Shown piece by piece: positions 14,294 through 18,180 of a stretch of 18,180 nt of DNA (position 1 is its first letter; each line of letters opens with the position of its first letter). The stretch is taken from positions 1-18,180 of the forward strand of contig JAKJGA010000019.1 in NCBI GenBank assembly GCA_022704645.1, written 5' to 3'. This DNA is from Spirochaetota bacterium (GTDB lineage Bacteria; Spirochaetota; UBA4802; JAFGJZ01). The notes under the pieces are model-generated. The model did not search any database. It was not told the DNA's origin and worked only from the letters and a program-made list of their open reading frames with translations. The position numbers were made by a program, and so were the translations under genes.

Positions 14294-15187
14294 ATGGAAA
14301 GTGATACATTCGCAAAATTGTTTGATTTAATAAGGAATGGATATACTAAACCAGTGATATTACAAGATGTGTCGACGGGTTTTAGTACTTGCAGAGAGTA
14401 TTCAAACGAAATATTAAACAAACTCAAAATTAGTAATAATAAAAAATATATTTCGCTAATAAAAATATGGTTAAAAAATGATTGTAAAGAAGAATTGCAA
14501 CCAGTGTTAGTTAATATAACATTTAATCTTTTTGAAGATAAATATTATAAAGCAGACTATGCTGATATACGAAAATTAAGTTTTAAGCCAATTGATATAG
14601 AAGTTGATAATCTCTATTTTTATGATATTAATAATAATACATTTTTAAAAAATAATAAATCTATTTCACCATTAAAAATTCTTGAAGAATCATTTAATTG
14701 TCATATTAAGACTACAAAGACGATTGCCGGATTTATTCTACGACATAGAATTAAATTCAGAAGATTTGTCGCAAATATATTCCTTTTAAAAGCAAAATTT
14801 CTGATTTTTATGTTATATATTATTGCAGGAGAAGAATATGAATATACTCTTATGCTATCAAATTTTCAAAATATGTTATATAGTAAAAAAGATCAAAAAG
14901 AAAAATCGAACAATAAACATACTTTAAAAATATTTGAATACACTTCGTCTGCTTGGTCAATTACGACATATTGTATGCTGCATTTAATTATTTATGTATT
15001 ATTTGCGTGTTTTGATTATAAGCCAAAACCAGCTAAATATATGATTGAAAACAATTTTCTTTTAATTATGTATTCGATTGCAACAATTGTGTTTTGGGAT
15101 AAACTGTTGCCAAAAATATTCAAATCTATGATAAAAAAATGCGTTAATATGTATTATAAAATTATATTGAAAAAGCTTAAAGTTTAA
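14294..15187 (+). CDS. Membrane protein of unknown family, three predicted helices
   Basis: I do not recognise this 297-residue protein. The N-terminal ~150 residues are soluble-looking, polar and Asn/Lys-rich. Then come three hydrophobic segments at about 158-178, 222-241 and 252-272, with a charged loop between the first two (SKKDQKEKSNNKH) and a Lys-rich amphipathic C-terminal tail (KSMIKKCVNMYYKIILKKLK). There is no signal peptide and no recognised motif. The ATG at 14294 has AGAGG (14285-14289) just upstream. The base composition is very AT-rich, like the ankyrin gene and unlike the rest of the window. A lone gene between palindrome-bearing spacers, it fits a mobile cassette cargo; an effector or toxin role at the membrane is only a possibility. 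Confidence 0.75.
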   Translation: MESDTFAKLFDLIRNGYTKPVILQDVSTGFSTCREYSNEILNKLKISNNKKYISLIKIWLKNDCKEELQPVLVNITFNLFEDKYYKADYADIRKLSFKPIDIEVDNLYFYDINNNTFLKNNKSISPLKILEESFNCHIKTTKTIAGFILRHRIKFRRFVANIFLLKAKFLIFMLYIIAGEEYEYTLMLSNFQNMLYSKKDQKEKSNNKHTLKIFEYTSSAWSITTYCMLHLIIYVLFACFDYKPKPAKYMIENNFLLIMYSIATIVFWDKLLPKIFKSMIKKCVNMYYKIILKKLKV

Positions 15188-15289
15188 ATACTCATCGCCA
15201 AACATTTTGTTAACGCTTCGCTATGCTCCATCATTTGACTGGGCAAGATTAATAACCGAAGAAATATAGAGTACGGGGAGAAAACAGCC
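15188..15289 (+). other. Spacer with a partial palindromic element
   Basis: Holds GCCAAAC (15198-15204) and TTAACGCTTCGCTATGCTCC (15210-15229), which shares ACGCTTCG and the GCTCC ending with the attC-like spacer at 14204-14230. No matching right end is found. It reads as a decayed relative at best. The RhuM ribosome site GGGGAG is at 15275-15280. Confidence 0.3.
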
Positions 15290-16294
15290 ATGAATAATAA
15301 CTATCAATCCTCTTTTATTATATTTAAGACCGAAGATGAAAAAATTGCGGTTGATGTCCGCTTTGAAGACGAAACAGTCTGGCTTTCGCAGGAGCAGATG
15401 GCATTGCTTTTTGAAAGGGATAGAACCGTAATACTGAAGCATATTGCTAACATTTTCTCTGAAGGTGAACTGGAAGAAAAAAGCAATGTGCAAAATTTGC
15501 ACATTGCAAATTCAGACAAGCCTGTTAAGTTCTACAATTTAAATGTGATTATTTCTGTTGGTTACAGGGTGAAATCTCAAAGGGGTACACAATTTCGTAT
15601 TTGGGCAACCAAACGGCTCAATGAATATATCCGTAAAGGTTTTACTATGGACGATGAACGCCTCAAAAACCTTGGAGGAGGCGGATATTGGAAAGAGTTA
15701 TTACAGCGCATTCGGGATATTCGGGCATCCGAGAAGGTTTTTTACCGTCAGGTGCTGGATATTTACGCAACTAGTATTGACTATGATCCCAAAGCAGAGG
15801 TTTCCATTGAATTTTTTAAAAAGGTGCAGAATAAAATCCATTACGCTGTTCACGGACAAACAGCCTCCGAGGTTATTTATACCCGCGCAGATGCTGAAAA
15901 AGAATTTATGGGCTTAATGACTTTTCCGGGCAATCGTCCATATCTGAAAGATGTTGTGGTAGCAAAAAATTATTTAAACGAAAAGGAACTTCGTTCCCTT
16001 GGACAATTGATATCGGGATACCTCGATTTTGCTGAACGGCAGGCGGAACGCGAGCAAGCCATGACCATGAAAGACTGGGCAGAACATCTGGATAAAATAT
16101 TGACCATGAGCGGTGAAAAACTACTGCAGGGAGCTGGTTCCATCAGTCACGATACCGCTGTAGAAAAGGCCGTAACAGAATATAAAAAGTATCAGCAAAA
16201 GACATTAAGTGAAGCCGAAAAAAATTATCTCGATAGTTTGAAATCATTGGATAGCCAAAGCAAGCATCTCAATAAAAAAGATGATAAACCATGA
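15290..16294 (+). CDS. rhuM: RhuM-family (virulence RhuM) protein
   Basis: A full-length member (334 residues) of the RhuM family, named after a Salmonella pathogenicity-island gene and common in genomic islands; its biochemical role is not established. Recognisable blocks are VDVRFEDETVWLSQEQMALLF (residues 21-41, here a DNA-binding-like segment with an RDRTVILKHI helix after it), then YNLNVIISVGYRVKSQRGTQFRIWAT near 85-105, a middle part with FYRQVLDIYATSIDYD, and a helical C-terminus with GYLDFAERQAE. The ATG at 15290 has GGGGAG 9 bases upstream. By eye the gene is less AT-rich than the two before it, so it probably came from a different source. It stands alone between two spacers and no restriction or toxin partner is visible. 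Confidence 0.9.
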   Translation: MNNNYQSSFIIFKTEDEKIAVDVRFEDETVWLSQEQMALLFERDRTVILKHIANIFSEGELEEKSNVQNLHIANSDKPVKFYNLNVIISVGYRVKSQRGTQFRIWATKRLNEYIRKGFTMDDERLKNLGGGGYWKELLQRIRDIRASEKVFYRQVLDIYATSIDYDPKAEVSIEFFKKVQNKIHYAVHGQTASEVIYTRADAEKEFMGLMTFPGNRPYLKDVVVAKNYLNEKELRSLGQLISGYLDFAERQAEREQAMTMKDWAEHLDKILTMSGEKLLQGAGSISHDTAVEKAVTEYKKYQQKTLSEAEKNYLDSLKSLDSQSKHLNKKDDKP

Positions 16295-16505
16295 AAAGAC
16301 GGAAAACACTCATCTCGTATCCGCACGTACTTCATTTCGCGCGGCGCTCGGGATGCGTCACATTCGCCTGCATACTTACGTTAATTAAATGTTTCGCCCC
16401 CGTGATTTGCTAATCATTTTGCTTCCCATTTATTTTATCTTGAAATAAACCGACTAATGCTTACTATAATATAGTTATCAAAATTAAAAACATCAGGAGG
16501 CTTCT
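16295..16505 (+). promoter_or_regulatory. Spacer with palindromic DNA and the aldolase promoter
   Basis: The left half (about 16310-16385) has GC-rich imperfectly symmetrical DNA with GCGCGGCGC and GTCACATTCGCC, related in style to the other spacers of this region. The right half holds a plausible promoter: TTGAAA (16440-16445), a long 19-base spacer and a perfect TATAAT (16465-16470). The ribosome site is AGGAGG at 16495-16500. The aldolase therefore seems to have its own transcription start. Confidence 0.6.
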
Positions 16506-17393
16506 ATGAATAGGGATCAACTTGAAAGAATGCATTCCGATAAAGGGTTTATTGCTGCACTGGACCAAAGCGGAGGAAGTACTCCGAAAGCTCTGGCTTC
16601 TTACGGTATTTCTTCCGACGCATACGATTCCGAAGAAAAAATGTTTAATTTAGTACATGAGATGCGTACGCGCATAATTAAAAGTCCCGCTTTTACAAAT
16701 AAAAAAATTCTTGGTGCGATCTTATTCGAACGTACTATGGATAGTTTTATAGACAATATGTATACAGCAGATTTTCTTTGGGAGAAAAAAGGCATCATTC
16801 CTTTTTTGAAAATTGATAGGGGGCTTCTCGATCAGGAAGACGGTGTTCAGCTTATGAAACCGATTCCGGGACTTACTGAACTATTAACCAGAGCTCTTAA
16901 GCGCAATATTTTTGGAACTAAAATGCGTTCAGTTATAAAAGAATTCAACGAGTCGGGAATTGAAAAAATCGTAAACCAGCAGTTTGAATTAGGAGCGCAA
17001 ATTTCCGGTCATGGTCTCGTTCCGATTCTTGAACCTGAAGTAGACATACATAGTCCGGATAAAGTAAAGTGTGAGCAATTATTATTAGACATGATTTTAA
17101 AGCATTTATCCAAACTGAATGATGATGCAAAAATCATTTTCAAGTTAACTATTCCGACAGAACCCGATTTTTATTCGAAATTAATTAGCAATCCGAAGGT
17201 TGTACGTGTAGTTGCACTTTCAGGCGGATATTCGAGAGAAGAAGCTAATAAAAAACTATTTGCTAATCATCAACTTATAGCCAGTTTTTCACGTGCGTTG
17301 GTTGAAGGTCTGACTGCCCAGCAATCTGATGACGAATTTAATAATATGCTCGGTGATGCAATAGAGTCAATATATCAAGCATCTATTTCATAG
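16506..17393 (+). CDS. fda: Class I fructose-bisphosphate aldolase
   Basis: Glycolytic and gluconeogenic enzyme cleaving fructose-1,6-bisphosphate to dihydroxyacetone phosphate and glyceraldehyde-3-phosphate through a Schiff-base lysine. The 295 residues match the short bacterial class I form. Visible blocks are FIAALDQSGGSTPKAL (15-30), GAILFERTMD, PFLKIDRGL (99-107), GTKMRSVI, PILEPEVDIHSPDK (173-186), IIFKLTIPTEP with the probable Schiff-base K213, VVALSGGYSREEA and LTAQQSDDEF near the C-terminus. It has a strong ribosome site 5 bases ahead of the ATG and its own likely promoter. It is a metabolic gene among accessory ones, so either the accessory tract ends here or it has been carried as cargo. 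Confidence 0.95.
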   Translation: MNRDQLERMHSDKGFIAALDQSGGSTPKALASYGISSDAYDSEEKMFNLVHEMRTRIIKSPAFTNKKILGAILFERTMDSFIDNMYTADFLWEKKGIIPFLKIDRGLLDQEDGVQLMKPIPGLTELLTRALKRNIFGTKMRSVIKEFNESGIEKIVNQQFELGAQISGHGLVPILEPEVDIHSPDKVKCEQLLLDMILKHLSKLNDDAKIIFKLTIPTEPDFYSKLISNPKVVRVVALSGGYSREEANKKLFANHQLIASFSRALVEGLTAQQSDDEFNNMLGDAIESIYQASIS

Positions 17394-17600
17394 AGTTTAA
17401 ATGATTAGAGATAATGCTTTGTGAACTCGCCGCCTTCACCTAACTGATAATTGGAGCTCCGCTCCACGCTCACATTGCTGTGGTGCTTGGCACATTGCTG
17501 CGATGAAGCCGCAGCCTCTGTTTATGCTTGAATTTTAATTGATCTATTGGGTTAATTGTTGATTTGTTCAGTTAATTTAAGGATTCATAAGGAACGAAGT
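17394..17600 (+). other. Spacer with partial attC-like start and a direct repeat
   Basis: ACCTAAC (17438-17444) matches the left-end pattern RYYYAAC of attC sites. It is followed by TTGGAGCTCCGCTCC (an inverted GGAGCTCC) and two copies of CACATTGCTG (17471-17480 and 17491-17500) one 20-base step apart. No complementary right end (GTTAGGT) follows, so any site is incomplete. No gene is seen in it. Confidence 0.4.
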
Positions 17601-17648
17601 ATGATTTTATTAGGGATGAAGCTGAAATCTGCATCTTTATCATGTTAG
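17601..17648 (+). CDS. Possible 15-residue micro-ORF before radical SAM gene
   Basis: MILLGMKLKSASLSC, ending in Cys, with AAGGAA (17589-17594) placed 6 bases before the ATG. It ends next to a second short frame and 85 bases before the radical SAM start. It may be a leader peptide, a peptide substrate of the enzyme, or chance. Short length means sequence alone cannot settle it. Confidence 0.25.
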   Translation: MILLGMKLKSASLSC

Positions 17649-17726
17649 ATGATGAAATTATCCGCTTTTAATAGATATTATATGAACATCAGTGGATATT
17701 TATTGTATATATATGATTGGAGTTGA
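17649..17726 (+). CDS. Possible 25-residue micro-ORF before radical SAM gene
   Basis: Starts ATGATG directly after the TAG of the 15-residue frame and ends 7 bases before the radical SAM ATG. The peptide (MMKLSAFNRYYM then NISGYLLYIYDWS) is rich in Tyr and has a C-terminal Trp. Its own ribosome site is poor, so it would depend on coupling to the previous frame. It could be a precursor peptide for the neighbouring enzyme; this is speculative. Confidence 0.2.
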   Translation: MMKLSAFNRYYMNISGYLLYIYDWS

Positions 17727-17733
17727 TTAGATA

Positions 17734-18180
17734 ATGTGTAATCATAAAAGAGTAATAGTATGGAGAATAACTCAGAATTGTAATATGAACTGTCTGTTTT
17801 GTTCATACAGTAATGAACTTGAAAGAAAAAGAGATGTTGCAGATAATGCTGACATCTTGAGATTCCTGAAGATTTTAGGCGAATACGAGAATATAAATAA
17901 CCAAGAAATATTGATAAGCTGGATTGGGGGAGAACCATTTTTATGGGAGCAAATAATTCCATTTTCGAGAGAAATTAGAGAGAATTGCGGTATTAATATA
18001 AGCGCAACAACAAATGGATTATTACTTTTTTCAAAAGAGTTAAGAGAAGAAATCATAAATTATTTTTCGGAAATAGTAATTAGCTTGGATGGCTTTAGTC
18101 AATGTAATGATAGAGTTCGTAAGTACAATGGGCATTATGAAAAAATCATAGAAAATATTGTTGAGTTAAGTAAAGAAAAG
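17734..18180 (+). CDS. Radical SAM protein, 3'-truncated by window edge
   Basis: The first 149 codons are present and the frame is open to the window end. The 4Fe-4S/SAM motif is CNMNCLFC (C16, C20, C23), preceded by VWRITQN. Supporting radical SAM features are GGEPF at 65-69, the strand ISATTNG (89-95) and VISLDGF (115-121). The very short N-terminus before the cluster and the GGEP/TTNG/SLDG set resemble SPASM-type and peptide-modifying radical SAM enzymes, but the C-terminal part that would show a SPASM domain is outside the window. The ATG at 17734 is chosen because an in-frame ATG at 17713 is cut off by a TAG. GGAG lies rather far upstream (11 bases). Exact substrate unknown. Confidence 0.9.
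   Translation, partial: MCNHKRVIVWRITQNCNMNCLFCSYSNELERKRDVADNADILRFLKILGEYENINNQEILISWIGGEPFLWEQIIPFSREIRENCGINISATTNGLLLFSKELREEIINYFSEIVISLDGFSQCNDRVRKYNGHYEKIIENIVELSKEK

Noticed and set aside
15290..16294. RhuM as part of a restriction or toxin-antitoxin system
   Set aside because: No restriction, methylase or toxin-like partner lies beside it; the neighbours are an unrelated membrane protein and an aldolase.
17678..18056. Two 94-codon - strand frames opposite the radical SAM gene
   Set aside because: They are antisense to a frame with clear CxxxCxxC and GGEPF motifs and overlap each other.

Overview
The window reads as chromosome from a diderm (Gram-negative-type), moderately AT-rich bacterium. 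The evidence is a lipoprotein signal, several Sec signal peptides and a large set of periplasmic envelope proteins. Its style (many short TTC-loop hairpins and cassette-like spacers) is compatible with a spirochaete, but nothing here fixes the phylum and I hold that loosely.

Region 1 (1-1780) is housekeeping on the + strand: the 3' part of D-alanine--D-alanine ligase (cut by the window edge), adenylate kinase, a tRNA-Ser(GGA) only 7 bases behind it, and a clear intrinsic terminator. Region 2 (1866-3569) is one secreted or membrane-anchored protein of unknown function. Its 3' end overlaps that of the opposing operon by 20 bases.

Region 3 (12558 down to 3550, - strand) is the centrepiece: a six-gene, tightly spaced, partly overlapping operon for exported proteins. 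In transcription order it encodes a DUF1175/YfaT-like putative lipoprotein with an NlpC/P60-like Cys-His arrangement, a ~1530-residue bacterial alpha-2-macroglobulin with an intact CxEQ thioester motif, a DUF2135/YfaP-like protein, a compact penicillin-binding-protein-type transpeptidase (SxxK, SxN, KTG), a SpoIID/LytB-type peptidoglycan lytic enzyme, and a small HExxH metallopeptidase. The first three recall the E. coli yfa / Pseudomonas mag loci. The last three add one wall-building domain, one wall-cutting domain and one protease. I infer a periplasmic defence or wall-repair module.

Region 4 (about 12560-13450) is a divergent, non-coding island packed with short perfect hairpins and a longer GC-rich inverted repeat. 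Both flanking genes are transcribed away from it, so these hairpins are not ordinary terminators of either.

Region 5 (13456-18180, + strand) looks like accessory DNA: single genes, each with its own start signals, separated by spacers of 100-340 bases that carry GC-richer imperfect palindromes. The genes are an ankyrin-repeat protein, a three-helix membrane protein of unknown family, a RhuM-family protein, a class I fructose-bisphosphate aldolase, and a radical SAM protein cut by the window end. The spacer after the ankyrin gene has complementary ends resembling an integron attC site. Two tiny ORFs just before the radical SAM gene are possible, unproven, precursor peptides. No integrase, transposase or CRISPR array is visible.
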